A DNA stretch of 64,000 nt from Achromobacter xylosoxidans A8 (GTDB lineage: Bacteria; Pseudomonadota; Gammaproteobacteria; Burkholderiales; Burkholderiaceae_B), in assembly GCF_000165835.1 (NCBI RefSeq), contig NC_014640.1:2046001-2110000 (forward strand), written 5' to 3'. Positions 1-10,635 of this stretch are shown here, in pieces. A program made the translations under genes and the position numbers. The notes under the pieces were generated by a model, which was not told where the DNA came from, searched no databases, and worked only from the letters and a program-made list of their open reading frames with translations. The stretch's first letter is position 1. Each line of letters opens with the position of its first letter.

Positions 1-1947
<1,947 letters not shown>

Positions 1948-2003
1948 TCGCCTTGCCGCGCGCCTGGGGCGCGCGGCCTCTGTTGACCTTACGGGAGATT
2001 GCA

Positions 2004-2462
2004 ATGAAGAAGTTGTCCACGCTCGCCGCGTTGGCCTGTATGACGGTTGGGCCGCTGCTGGCGACGAGCGCGTCCGCGCAGTTCGCCAAGCCCGAGGATG
2101 CGGTCAAATACCGCCAGTCGGCGCTGACGCTGATGGCTTCCCACTTCGGCCGCATGGCGCCGGTGGTCAAGGGCCAGCAACCCTATGACGCCGCGCAGAT
2201 CAAGGCCAATGTGGAAGTGCTGAAGACCTTGTCGGCCTTGCCGTGGACGGCTTTCGGCGCGGGCACGGAGGGCGGCGATGCGCGTCCCGAAGTCTGGAGC
2301 GACGCTGCGGGCTTCAAGCAGAAGCAGCAGGCCTTCCAGGACAACATCGTCAAGCTGTCGGCCGCCGCCGATGCCGGCGACCTGGACAAGCTGCGCGCCG
2401 CGTTTGGCGATGTCGGCGCAAGCTGCAAGGCCTGCCACGACTCGTACCGCAAGAAGAAATAA
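2004..2462 (+). CDS. Cytochrome c' (periplasmic c-type cytochrome)
   Basis: A 152-residue precursor with a Sec signal peptide of about 23 residues ending ATSASAQ. The mature four-helix protein carries a single haem-binding motif CKACH at residues 141-145, close to the C-terminus, which is the hallmark of cytochrome c' (cytochrome C_2 family). Such proteins bind NO, CO or O2 in the periplasm and are linked to nitric oxide tolerance. The ATG follows ACGGGAG with suitable spacing. A cytochrome b561 lies 0.9 kb downstream on the other strand; cytochrome c' and b561 genes are often neighbours, although here they are not co-transcribed. A strong terminator follows directly. Confidence 0.92.
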   Translation: MKKLSTLAALACMTVGPLLATSASAQFAKPEDAVKYRQSALTLMASHFGRMAPVVKGQQPYDAAQIKANVEVLKTLSALPWTAFGAGTEGGDARPEVWSDAAGFKQKQQAFQDNIVKLSAAADAGDLDKLRAAFGDVGASCKACHDSYRKKK

Positions 2463-2499
2463 AGCGCCGGCCGTCCGCGGGCGGCATGTGGGCAAAGAG

Positions 2500-2529
2500 G
2501 CGCCAGCGGAATCGTTGGCGCTTTTTTTT
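2500..2529 (+). terminator. Rho-independent terminator after cytochrome c'
   Basis: A 6-bp stem GCGCCA/TGGCGC with a 10-nt loop is followed by eight T residues. It lies 38 nt after the cytochrome c' stop codon, so transcription should end before the methyltransferase gene. Confidence 0.85.
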
Positions 2530-2593
2530 GGTCATTGCGGGGCGTGGGCCGCGGTTCTCGGACCATGGGCGCATCCCGTTTCAGGGAGAGCGC

Positions 2594-3343
2594 ATGAAAT
2601 CCTTTGAGGATCTGGTGGCCGAGGCCGAAGCTGCCGACGTGAACGGTTGGGGTTTCGACTGGCTGTCGGGGCGGGCCTCCGAGGAGCGCCCGCCTTGGGG
2701 TTATGCCAATCGACTCGCCCAGCGCTTGGCCCGTGTGCAGTCGGCGCTGGATTTGGACACGGGCGGTGGCGAGGTGCTGGGCGAGGCCGCCGGCTTTCCG
2801 CCGGTGATGCATGCGACCGAAGCCTGGCCGCCCAATGCCAGGAAAGCGCATGAGCGCCTGGCCGCGCGCGGCGTGCAGGTGGTGCAGACCGCGCATGGCG
2901 CTGCGCTGCCATTCGCCGACGCCTCGTTCGAATTGGTGACGTCCAGGCATCCCGTGAGTCCGGACTGGGCAGAGATCCATCGTGTGCTCAAGCCGGGCGG
3001 ATATTACTTCGCGCAGCACGTGGGACCGGCTTCCGCGTTCGAACTGATCGAGCATTTTCTCGGGCCATTGCCGCAGGAACGGCGCCTGCGCGATCCGCGG
3101 GATGAAGCCGCCGACGCCGCGGCGGCAGGGCTGACCGTGACGGATTTGCGCACGGCGCGCTGCCGGATGGTGTTCCACGACGTGGGCGCCGTGGTCTGGA
3201 TTCTGCGCAAGTGCGTGTGGTGGGTGCCGGGCTTTTCGGCGCGGAAGTACCATGACGCGCTGTTGGCGCTGGATATGCGGATGCGCCGCGGGGAGCCGTT
3301 GGTGGCTCACTCGACGCGGCATCTGATCGAGGCGCGGCGTTGA
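2594..3343 (+). CDS. Class I SAM-dependent methyltransferase (Methyltransf_11 type)
   Basis: Encodes 249 residues. A Rossmann-like methyltransferase core is visible: motif I is the degenerate DLDTGGGEVL near residue 53, followed by an acidic strand end, a segment with FADASFELVTSRHPV (motif post-II/IV, where the usual DLV is replaced) and LKPGGYYFAQHVG (motif after beta-5). It would transfer a methyl group from S-adenosylmethionine to an unknown small molecule. The ATG at 2594 follows GGGAGAGC; the upstream open frame overlaps the cytochrome gene in another frame and is not coding. Free-standing after the terminator at 2500. Confidence 0.85.
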   Translation: MKSFEDLVAEAEAADVNGWGFDWLSGRASEERPPWGYANRLAQRLARVQSALDLDTGGGEVLGEAAGFPPVMHATEAWPPNARKAHERLAARGVQVVQTAHGAALPFADASFELVTSRHPVSPDWAEIHRVLKPGGYYFAQHVGPASAFELIEHFLGPLPQERRLRDPRDEAADAAAAGLTVTDLRTARCRMVFHDVGAVVWILRKCVWWVPGFSARKYHDALLALDMRMRRGEPLVAHSTRHLIEARR

Positions 3344-3379
3344 GGCTGCGCAGCGCTGCTTTCGCGCCGCGCGGACGGA

Positions 3380-4072
3380 TCAGGAAAAAGACATATCAGC
3401 GGCCACTTCCAGCGACCGGATCCACAGCACCAGGCCCGTGACGCATGCGCCCAGCACCAGGGCGCGCAGCCAGACGGCAAAGCCGTCCTGCGTGGGCGGG
3501 GTGCCGGCGGGCACGTCCTTGGCGTCGACCTTGCCCGTGATGATGGCGCGCACCAGGCGCTTGCGGCGCACCAGCGCGTACCAGAGCACCGCGGCCAGGT
3601 GCAGGGCGACCAGCGCCAGGATGACCCACTCGTTGAGCTTGTGCCAGGAGGTCATGGCGCCGGACACGGTTTCGCTGACGAGCCCGAACAGCGGACCCTG
3701 CGTCATGATGTCGTCGGTGGTGAACAGGCCGCTGACCGCCTGGAAGCCGATCACCAGCAGCAGCGCCAGCACCGACAGCGCACCCAGCGGGTTGTGGCCG
3801 GCGGGCGCGGCGGCGCCCTTGAGGTATCGGGCCACGGCAGCCGGGCCGCGCACGAACTGCGAGAAGCGGGCGTAGCGGGGGCCGAAGAATCCCCACAGCA
3901 GGCGGAACAGGATCAGGCCCAGCGCCGCGCAGCCGAAGCGCACGTGCCAATCCATGTACAGGCCGCCCAGCTTGACGCTGACGAACGCGCCGACGATACA
4001 GGCGACCAGCGCCCAGTGGAATAGACGGGTGGGAAGGTCCCAGATATGGACCGCGAGACGATTGTTCTGCAT
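3380..4072 (-). CDS. Cytochrome b561 / Ni-Fe hydrogenase-type b cytochrome
   Basis: A 230-residue integral membrane protein with about four to five transmembrane segments. It starts VHIWDLPTRLFHW, the usual N-terminus of the b561-type two-haem b cytochromes, with the first haem histidine in FHW, further histidines in MDWHVRFG and SWHKLNEWV, and HLAAVLWYALVR near residue 157. These proteins move electrons from quinol to periplasmic cytochromes or catalytic subunits. The periplasmic partner is probably the cytochrome c' encoded at 2004-2462, an inference from location. The two genes are convergent with the methyltransferase in between. Confidence 0.9.
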   Translation of the reverse strand: MQNNRLAVHIWDLPTRLFHWALVACIVGAFVSVKLGGLYMDWHVRFGCAALGLILFRLLWGFFGPRYARFSQFVRGPAAVARYLKGAAAPAGHNPLGALSVLALLLVIGFQAVSGLFTTDDIMTQGPLFGLVSETVSGAMTSWHKLNEWVILALVALHLAAVLWYALVRRKRLVRAIITGKVDAKDVPAGTPPTQDGFAVWLRALVLGACVTGLVLWIRSLEVAADMSFS

Positions 4073-4156
4073 GGAGGGATCGCCAGGGCTGTGTTGCCGG
4101 GGACTTTATCACGCACAAATTGCCCCGTTGCGTGTGCAACGGGGCGGGGCACTGCT

Positions 4157-4438
4157 TCAGTGGGTGTTGCGGCGCACCGGCACGATGCGATGCACGTGCT
4201 CATGGCGGAAGCGGATGCGTTGGCCAGGAGCCTCTTGCGCAGGCGCTCCGCAGGGCACGACTTCGGTCGTGTAGGTCGTGGTGCCGTTGATCGGCGCGTT
4301 GTAGATGACCGTGGCGCGGATTTCCGGGCCATTCGCGGGCTTCAGGTAAACGATGTCGCCAATATGGATCGGCATGTTGTCCAGCGTGCTGTGGGCCGGG
4401 CGTCGGATCAGATCCGAGGTAGTGAAACGAGTATTCAT
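4157..4438 (-). CDS. Hypothetical protein, 93 aa
   Basis: A short soluble basic protein with no signal peptide or membrane segment. It has a central stretch of alternating hydrophobic residues (IGDIVYLKPANG) that resembles a small beta-barrel, then a histidine-rich C-terminus (RHEHVHRI). A purine-rich ribosome site (AAGAGAAC) precedes the ATG. I do not recognise the family. It stands alone upstream of the b561 gene in the same direction, with an 84-nt gap, so co-transcription is possible. Confidence 0.6.
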   Translation of the reverse strand: MNTRFTTSDLIRRPAHSTLDNMPIHIGDIVYLKPANGPEIRATVIYNAPINGTTTYTTEVVPCGAPAQEAPGQRIRFRHEHVHRIVPVRRNTH

Positions 4439-5037
4439 GGTGTTTGTTCTCTTGGTTTCTAGTTATGTGAAAAGCCGCGTCAGGCCACATGACGCGCGGC
4501 ATTCCTGCCGCTGCCAGCCGTATCGAATCGGGCGGGCGTGTGGTGACACTAACGCATTTCTGCCGCCGTCCCTTTGCGCATTCTCATGTTTTTTGCGCGC
4601 GCGGGCTGACGGTGCGATGCTGTCCATCAGTCCGGGACGGCATCATTTCGGGCTGTGCGATGCGCAAGGCATGCAGGGGTCCGAGGATTCAAGCAGGGCG
4701 TGCAGGCCCTGGCGATTGCGGCGCGGTTATCGGTACTTGTCGCTTGCGCGTGTTGCAGGCGCCGCAGATTGTCTTGTTGCTTCTTGCCAAGCCGGACTGG
4801 CGGTTTGGTGAAGGCGTTTTCCCCAAGGCCATGATCCGGATTTGCGTTCTTCGCAAACGGGACGGAATGCTCGGGCTTGGGTGTTTTTTTGAGGTTCTGC
4901 TTGGTGCTTGGAATGGGACTGATGCTCAGCCCTCAGGACCTGCGCCGTTTTATTTTCGAATGGAAATTGGCGCAAACCGCAGAACTCAACCGCTGATGAT
5001 ACGGGTGGTCGACGCTTTTTGCAAGCGTTTTGTGGTA
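4439..5037. other. Gene-poor 600-bp stretch
   Basis: No convincing gene. Open frames on both strands have unlike-protein composition (many Cys, Arg and Trp scattered) and no ribosome site. Local composition is less GC-biased than the flanks, with several T-runs. It may hold the promoter for the 93-residue protein, but no clear -35/-10 pair was found. Confidence 0.5.
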
Positions 5038-5057
5038 GGGGAGATAGATATCTCCCC
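5038..5057 (-). terminator. Hairpin after the 119-aa gene
   Basis: A perfect 9-bp inverted repeat (GGGGAGATA / TATCTCCCC) with a 2-nt centre lies 11 nt after the stop codon of the minus-strand gene at 5069. No strong T-run follows, so it may be a weak terminator or a 3'-end stabilising hairpin. Confidence 0.5.
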
Positions 5058-5068
5058 TTATCCGTCCC

Positions 5069-5428
5069 TTAATGTGCAGTCGGGCGGGCCTGGCGCTGGG
5101 CTTCGATGATGAGTCCTTCCAGACGCGCGGACATGCGCAAGGCGACCTGCGCGCTGGTCTGGCCGTCGGGCTGGTTTTCGGTTTCCAGCGCGAGTTCGAT
5201 GCGCTCGTTGTCGAAAGCCTCGGGGGCGGCCTGGATTTCCACGTAGCGGGCCAGCAAGGCGTCGACTGCCTTTTGCGCGTCGGCCAGCGCTTCATCGGAC
5301 AACTGGCCCGGGCTGAGGTACTGGTTGACCACTCGCGCCAGGTCGTTCATGAAGAACAGCAGGGCGGCCGCGCCGCGGCAATCGGGATGGGCAAAGCCCC
5401 AGGTATCGGAGGTGGCGGTTTGAGTCAT
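5069..5428 (-). CDS. Hypothetical protein, 119 aa
   Basis: A cytoplasmic acidic, mostly helical protein. Its N-terminus reads SDTWGFAHPDCRGAAALLFFMNDLARVVNQYL, then a helix rich in Ala and Asp and a C-terminal helix MSARLEGLIIEAQRQ. No known catalytic motif is visible. It starts at ATG 5428 and is transcribed away from the GNAT gene at 5520, leaving a 91-bp divergent promoter region. Function unknown. Confidence 0.65.
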   Translation of the reverse strand: MTQTATSDTWGFAHPDCRGAAALLFFMNDLARVVNQYLSPGQLSDEALADAQKAVDALLARYVEIQAAPEAFDNERIELALETENQPDGQTSAQVALRMSARLEGLIIEAQRQARPTAH

Positions 5429-5519
5429 GTCTTGGGGCTAGCCTGTATTGCGAGGGCCGTGGGGGCCGAAGACGCCATTTTATGGGATCGGACGGCAGTG
5501 CCGCTTGAGGCATACTGCC

Positions 5520-6035
5520 ATGCCTATGATCAGACTCGCTCGACCTTCAGACTTGGCCAGCCTGGCCGATATCGAACGTTCCGCCGCGCGGCGGTTCCTG
5601 GACACGCACATGGCCTGGGCGGCCGGCGGCGACACGGCGCCGCAGGCCGAGTTGGCGCAGGCGCAGGCGGCCGGCCTGTTGTGGGTTGCGGAGTCCGAGG
5701 GCCTGCCCGCGGGTTTTGCACTGACCCGGCCCATGGATGGCGATCTCTACCTGGCGGAGATGGCGGTGGCCTTGCCCTGGCAGGGGCGCGGCCTGGGGCG
5801 GGCGCTGCTTCGCGCCGTATGCGCCCACGCCCGTACTGCTGGCTGCTACCGGTCCGTGGTGCTGACCACCGACCGCGAATTGTCCTGGAACCGGCCGTTT
5901 TACCTGCGGCAAGGCTTTGCCGAGGTGCCGGCGGAGGAGCTCTCGCCGGGGCTGCGGGCGCGTTTGCGGCACGAGGCAGCCATGGGCTTTGACCCGGCGC
6001 TGCGATGCGCGATGACGTATCCCCTGGCGCCATGA
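5520..6035 (+). CDS. GNAT family N-acetyltransferase
   Basis: Encodes 171 residues. The GNAT fold is clear: beta-4 LYLAEMAVALPWQGRG followed by the acetyl-CoA pyrophosphate loop (WQGRGLGRALL, the Q/R-x-x-G-x-G/A motif) near residues 81-92, and a C-terminal FYLRQGFAEV segment. It should acetylate an amine using acetyl-CoA; the acceptor is unknown. The start is ATG 5520 or 5526 (MIRLARP, a common GNAT beginning); neither has a strong ribosome site. Confidence 0.88.
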   Translation: MPMIRLARPSDLASLADIERSAARRFLDTHMAWAAGGDTAPQAELAQAQAAGLLWVAESEGLPAGFALTRPMDGDLYLAEMAVALPWQGRGLGRALLRAVCAHARTAGCYRSVVLTTDRELSWNRPFYLRQGFAEVPAEELSPGLRARLRHEAAMGFDPALRCAMTYPLAP

Positions 6036-6187
6036 TGCGGGCGACAGACCCTGTGTCAACACGCTTCGATAGCAACAAAATCCGCCCGCTGGCGGCGGCA
6101 GGAAGCGCCTTCGGGATAATCTGCCGAAGGGCGGCCGCCCTGCTGGGGGGCGGCGGTTTCGCGAACCCGCATGCAAGGAGGATGGGC

Positions 6188-6901
6188 ATGGCACTGCTGC
6201 GAGCTTGCCTGCTGGGCCTGACGATGGCGTCGATGCTGTTTCTGTCGGCCTGCGTCAACAAGGAGCCCCAGGAGCGGGTTGCGTTCATCCAGTTGCTGCA
6301 AAGCCGGATGAGCAGCGCGTCGCTGCTGCCCATAGGCGTGCTGAGCGAGCCGGAAAAGGAGGCCGTCGGCGGCTATGCCGACGCCTATGAAGTGATCACC
6401 GGCTTCCAGGAAACCCTGGCGCAGGCAGCCCTGTCCATGCGCGGCGTGCTGGAAGTCGAGACCATCCATTCAGTGGCCGAGATCGTGGAACGGCGGGCTC
6501 GCTTCGAGGCGGCGCGCAAGACGCTGGCCGAGCAGGCGGCCGAGGTTCAGCAGGCCCAGGCCAAGGCCGACAAGGCGCGCGCGGCGCTGGCCTTGCCGGT
6601 GGATCTCGCGCCGGTCTATGACGGCGTTTATGACGAAGCCGTGACGGCGCCCGCCGGCGAGCTGCTGGATGCCGCGGCCGCCATGGATGCGGTGGCGCGC
6701 GATGCGCTCGGCGTGGCGGATTTCGTCGCCGCCCATGCGCAGGACATCCTGCTGGCGGACGGGCAGGCCCGCGTCGCGACGCTCACGCTGCAGCAGGAAT
6801 TGAACCTGCGCCTGCAGGGCTTGAATGCGCAGTCGGACGTCCTGGAGCATGCGCGCATCGTGCTGCTGCAGGCTGCCGGGCAGCCGCCGGACGTCCGCTG
6901 A
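6188..6901 (+). CDS. DUF3053 lipoprotein (YiaF-like)
   Basis: A 237-residue lipoprotein precursor: a hydrophobic signal and lipobox LSAC at residues 19-22, so Cys22 would be lipidated. The mature start CVNKEPQERVAFIQLLQ closely resembles the start of enterobacterial YiaF (DUF3053), and the rest is largely helical with a coiled-coil-like region EQAAEVQQAQAKADKARAAL. The ATG at 6188 is chosen because AAGGAGG lies seven bases before it; an ATG at 6182 is too close to that site. Function unknown. It may be co-transcribed with the permease 54 nt downstream. Confidence 0.82.
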   Translation: MALLRACLLGLTMASMLFLSACVNKEPQERVAFIQLLQSRMSSASLLPIGVLSEPEKEAVGGYADAYEVITGFQETLAQAALSMRGVLEVETIHSVAEIVERRARFEAARKTLAEQAAEVQQAQAKADKARAALALPVDLAPVYDGVYDEAVTAPAGELLDAAAAMDAVARDALGVADFVAAHAQDILLADGQARVATLTLQQELNLRLQGLNAQSDVLEHARIVLLQAAGQPPDVR

Positions 6902-6955
6902 GCTGCGCTTTGTACAATGCGGGTCTCGCGGCGTCAGCCGAGCCTGGGACGGAAT

Positions 6956-8047
6956 ATGAGCCAATCTTCCAGCGTGCACTACAGAACCTTTCTGCTCCTG
7001 CTGGTGGTGGTCACCATCGCATTCGGCTGGTTGTTGTGGCCTTTTTACGGCGCCGTTTTCTGGGGCGCGGTTCTTGCCATCATCTTTGCGCCGCTGCAGC
7101 GCCGGCTGGTGGCGCGCATCGGCGGACGGCGCAACCTGGCCGCGCTGATCACTTTGCTGCTGGTGCTGCTGCTGGTGATCCTGCCGCTCATCGTCATCAG
7201 CGGATCGCTGGTGCGCGAAGGGGCGAATCTCTATCAGAGCGTCAAGTCCGGGCAGATCAACTTCGGCGCCTATTTCCAGCAGGCCATGGCGGCCCTGCCG
7301 CCGTCCGTACATGATCTGCTGGCGCGCTTCGACCTGACCGACATCCCGAGCCTGCAGGAAAAGCTCAGCGCGGGCGCCATGCAGGCCAGCCAGTTCCTGG
7401 CGACCCAGGCCTTGAACATCGGACAGGATACGTTCCAGTTCGTGATCAGCTTCGGCATCATGCTGTATCTGTTGTTCTTCTTGCTGCGCGACGGCCCGCT
7501 GCTGTCGGCGCGGCTCAAGCGCGCCATGCCGCTGAGCGATACGCACAAGCAGCACCTGCTGCGCAAGTTCACCACCGTGGTGCGCGCCACTGTCAAGGGC
7601 AACGTCGCGGTGGCCGCGGCGCAGGGCGCGCTGGGCGGGATCATCTTCTCGATCCTGTCGATCCAGGGCGCGCTGCTGTGGGGCGTGATCATGGGCTTTC
7701 TGTCTTTGCTGCCCGCGATCGGCGCCGGGTTGATCTGGGCGCCAGTGGCGATCTACTTCCTCCTGACCGGCGCCACGATCAAGGGCGTCGTGCTGATACT
7801 CTTCGGCGTGCTGGTCATCGGCATGGTGGACAACGTGCTGCGCCCCATCCTGGTCGGCAAGGACACCAAGATGCCTGACTATGTGGTGCTGATCTCCACG
7901 CTGGGCGGCATGGCCTTGTTCGGCCTGAACGGTTTCGTGATCGGCCCCCTGATCGCCGCGCTGTTCATGGCCAGTTGGGACCTGTTCGCGCCGCCGGTGG
8001 ACGGATTGGCGGACAGCGCCGAGGACCCGCCGCGCGTCGAAAAATAG
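6956..8047 (+). CDS. AI-2E family transporter (YdiK/PerM-like membrane protein)
   Basis: A 363-residue polytopic membrane protein close to the family length (about 370). There are hydrophobic segments near residues 10-55 and 65-90, a soluble region, and then several more in the C-terminal half, including the family-typical GVIMGFLSLLPAIGAGLIWAP and the PxxVGKDTKMPDYVVLISTLGGMALFGLNGFVIGP segment. Members were named for autoinducer-2 export but many probably export other solutes or act in ion homeostasis. The ATG at 6956 follows GGGACGGA. Confidence 0.9.
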   Translation: MSQSSSVHYRTFLLLLVVVTIAFGWLLWPFYGAVFWGAVLAIIFAPLQRRLVARIGGRRNLAALITLLLVLLLVILPLIVISGSLVREGANLYQSVKSGQINFGAYFQQAMAALPPSVHDLLARFDLTDIPSLQEKLSAGAMQASQFLATQALNIGQDTFQFVISFGIMLYLLFFLLRDGPLLSARLKRAMPLSDTHKQHLLRKFTTVVRATVKGNVAVAAAQGALGGIIFSILSIQGALLWGVIMGFLSLLPAIGAGLIWAPVAIYFLLTGATIKGVVLILFGVLVIGMVDNVLRPILVGKDTKMPDYVVLISTLGGMALFGLNGFVIGPLIAALFMASWDLFAPPVDGLADSAEDPPRVEK

Positions 8048-8165
8048 GCACGGAGGGCGGCCCGGTGGCCCGCCTCGGCCCGGCGGGTGTATGGTGTAGC
8101 AGCGCTGGCTTCCATCGAGGCCGGCCTTTCGTATCAAACCTCGACTAATCGGGAGCGCGTTGGAT

Positions 8166-8387
8166 ATGGAATGGAAACTGCATCGATCGGGCTGGATCGA
8201 AGAACGCAACTTCGACATCGAATTCGCCGAGACCTCCGAGGGCTATCACGCCCGGGTGCGGATCTTCGGATTTCCAGTACTGGAAGACACCAAGCACGTG
8301 TTCCCCAATGAGGCGCTGGCCGAGAAAGGGGCGCTGACGCTGCTCAAGACCCAGTTCACCGGCACCCCGGACCTGGAAGACCGGTAG
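8166..8387 (+). CDS. Hypothetical protein, 73 aa
   Basis: A small acidic soluble protein (MEWKLHRSGWIEERNFDIEF...), apparently beta-rich. The site GGGAG at 8151 could serve either a TTG at 8160 or the ATG at 8166; spacing favours the ATG. No family recognised. It stands alone between the AI-2E permease and the diguanylate cyclase. Confidence 0.6.
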   Translation: MEWKLHRSGWIEERNFDIEFAETSEGYHARVRIFGFPVLEDTKHVFPNEALAEKGALTLLKTQFTGTPDLEDR

Positions 8388-8562
8388 CCGACAGGCGCCG
8401 CGCGTTCGCAATAAATTGGGGACGCGCTGTTTTCACCACATCGGTATCGACGCGGCGAGGGGATTCCCATGGCGCGGATTGTGCGATTGCGAACTTCTGC
8501 AATAATTTCTGGCGTTCATTCGTCCTGTGGCCGTGGGCCGAGGGGAGCGCATCGGGAGGCGC

Positions 8563-10203
8563 ATGGGTCCAGAGGTGTGGTTTCGATCGGCAGGTCGACG
8601 CTTGCGGACGTCGCAGGGCGAGGTTCCCGTGGCTGACGCCGAAAGCCTGGCGGGCGCGCGGGTGCGTCGGCCGCGCCGCTATTCCATGCGCACAGGGCTG
8701 CTGACACTGGTGTTTGCCTGTATCACGCCCGCGCTGGTCATGGCTTCGGTGGCAGTCTACGAAAGCTACGTCATCCAGAAAGAGCGGATTTTCCGCGACA
8801 CGATATTCCTGGCGCGCAATCTCACCGCGATCCTCGACCGCGAACTCACTGGCGTTGAGGCTGGCTTGCAGATGCTGGCCTCGTCGCCGGATCTGGTGGC
8901 TGGCGACCTGGCCGGTTTTCATCGGCGGGCGCGCGAATCCGTGCGCTTCCAGATCATCGACAGCTACGTCCTGACCGATAAGGATGGCCGCCAATTGATC
9001 AACACGTCCGTGCCGTTCGGCAACCCTTTGCCACTGACCGGCGCGTCCGCGCAGTTGGCCCAGGTGTTCCAGACGCGCGCGGCGGTGTTGACGGGTCTCT
9101 TTGCCAGCAAGGTCAACCAGGGGCCGCTCATTGCGCTGGGCGTACCGGTGATGCGCAACGGCGAGGTCGCCTACAGCCTTAATGTCGGCATTCTGCCCGA
9201 GCGCATCGGCAACCTGCTGGGCAGGCGGGCATTGCCTGACGGTTGGGTGGCTGCCGTGCTGGACGACAGCGGCACGATCCTGGCGCGCACCCGCGATACC
9301 TCGAAGTTCGTGGGCCAGAAGGCCGTGCCCGAGTTGGCGCGGGCGGTGCAGCAGGAAAGCGAGGGCTCGCTGGAAACCGTCACCAAGGAAGGCACGCCCG
9401 TCTACACCGCCTTCAGCCGCTCGTCTTTGTCCGGCTGGACGGTCGCGGCCGGCGCGCCGATGAGTTTGCTGACCACGGACCTGTATCGCTCCATCGCCTG
9501 GATCGCCCTGGGAACCTTGCTGGCTTTCGGCCTGGGCCTGCTGCTGGCCTTGCGGCTCGCCAGCCGCCTGACCTCGGCCGTGCAGAGTCTGGTTGCGCCC
9601 GCGCTCGCGCTGGGCAAGGGGCACGCGGTGACGGTGCCGGGCACGCGGGTCAAGGAGGTAGCGGAAGTGGGCGGCGCGCTGGTGCAGGCCTCGCGCATGC
9701 TGGCGCATGCCCAGCATCTGGCGCACTACGATCCGCTGACGGGCCTGTGCAATCGAGTGCTGTTCAACGAACTGGTGTTGCGCGAACTGACGGTGGCGCA
9801 GCGCAGCGGCGAGTCCTTCGCCATCCTGGCGATCGACCTGGACGGATTCAAGGCGGTCAACGACCTGCATGGCCATGCAACCGGCGACGCGGTGCTCCAG
9901 GAGGCGGCGGAACGCATGGCCGACGCGATCCGCGTGTCGGACGTGGCGGCGCGGCTTGGGGGCGACGAATTCGCGGTGCTGTTGCTGGGCGCCAGCCGGG
10001 ACGACGCGCGGCGTGTCGCGCAGGCGTTGGTGGAAAGCCTGTCGCTGCCGTATCCCGAGGTCAGCGTCTCGGTATCCGCCAGCGTCGGAATCGCGGTGTA
10101 TCCGCAGTCCGGCGTTGCCGTGCGCGAGCTGCTGGAACGCGCCGACATGGCGCTCTACAAGGCCAAGGGGCAGGGCAAGCGCAGGGTGGAGGCCGATCAG
10201 TGA
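8563..10203 (+). CDS. Membrane-bound diguanylate cyclase with dCache-like sensor and GGDEF domain
   Basis: Encodes about 546 residues. An N-terminal membrane segment near residues 42-62 (LLTLVFACITPALVMASVAV) is followed by a periplasmic region of about 260 residues of dCache type, a second membrane segment (IAWIALGTLLAFGLGLLLAL), a HAMP-like linker and a C-terminal GGDEF domain. The active-site motif GGDEF is intact at residues 466-470, preceded by DPLTGLCNR and DLDGFKAVND, so it should make cyclic di-GMP from GTP in response to a periplasmic signal. No EAL domain. The start is uncertain: ATG 8563 has GGGAGG only 3 nt away, and GTG 8629 is an alternative. Confidence 0.92.
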   Translation: MGPEVWFRSAGRRLRTSQGEVPVADAESLAGARVRRPRRYSMRTGLLTLVFACITPALVMASVAVYESYVIQKERIFRDTIFLARNLTAILDRELTGVEAGLQMLASSPDLVAGDLAGFHRRARESVRFQIIDSYVLTDKDGRQLINTSVPFGNPLPLTGASAQLAQVFQTRAAVLTGLFASKVNQGPLIALGVPVMRNGEVAYSLNVGILPERIGNLLGRRALPDGWVAAVLDDSGTILARTRDTSKFVGQKAVPELARAVQQESEGSLETVTKEGTPVYTAFSRSSLSGWTVAAGAPMSLLTTDLYRSIAWIALGTLLAFGLGLLLALRLASRLTSAVQSLVAPALALGKGHAVTVPGTRVKEVAEVGGALVQASRMLAHAQHLAHYDPLTGLCNRVLFNELVLRELTVAQRSGESFAILAIDLDGFKAVNDLHGHATGDAVLQEAAERMADAIRVSDVAARLGGDEFAVLLLGASRDDARRVAQALVESLSLPYPEVSVSVSASVGIAVYPQSGVAVRELLERADMALYKAKGQGKRRVEADQ

Positions 10204-10230
10204 TCTGGCCCGCCTGCCGCCCATGTGCCG

Positions 10231-10485
10231 TCATGCGTCGTGGGGCGGCGGCGCCAGGGCGGTAAGCACTTCGCCCGATTTCAGCCGATACCGGTTCCGA
10301 TCCAGCGGCACCACGAGCTCCCCCTCCGTGGTGCGGAGTATGTAGCGCGCCGCGTCAGGCCGGGCCGCGTCAGGCCGGGCCGCGTGGCCAGGCTCTTCCG
10401 TCCTCAGGAATACTTCAATCCGGTAGAGCCGGCCCGATTCCGTGCTGGCAAGCACGTCGCTCAATCTGCGTGTGGAGATGGTCAT
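10231..10485 (-). CDS. Hypothetical protein with 5-residue tandem repeat, 84 aa
   Basis: Encodes MTISTRRLSDVLAS... from ATG 10485. The likely core is a small beta domain (GRLYRIEVFLR ... RYILRTTEGELVVPLDRNRYRLKSGEVL). In the middle is an imperfect tandem of a 15-bp unit (about 10351-10385) that encodes the repeated PDAAR. The family is not recognised. It is convergent with the diguanylate cyclase and divergent from yddG. Confidence 0.55.
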   Translation of the reverse strand: MTISTRRLSDVLASTESGRLYRIEVFLRTEEPGHAARPDAARPDAARYILRTTEGELVVPLDRNRYRLKSGEVLTALAPPPHDA

Positions 10486-10635
10486 GCGGCGCTTGCTCCT
10501 TGTTCTGCATTGTTCTGGCGGGCATTCGAGGGTGGGGCGCCGACTCTGCCGCAGGCCGAAGGCTGGCCGCGAATCGAGCAGGTTTTCGCTAAACTGCCCG
10601 GCTTGGCGCCCCAAAGCGGGCAATCGGAATCGGTA

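Noticed and set aside
4489..5109. 206-residue open frame in the gene-poor stretch
   Set aside because: No ribosome site, no conserved pattern, many Cys and Trp scattered; ends inside the opposite gene.
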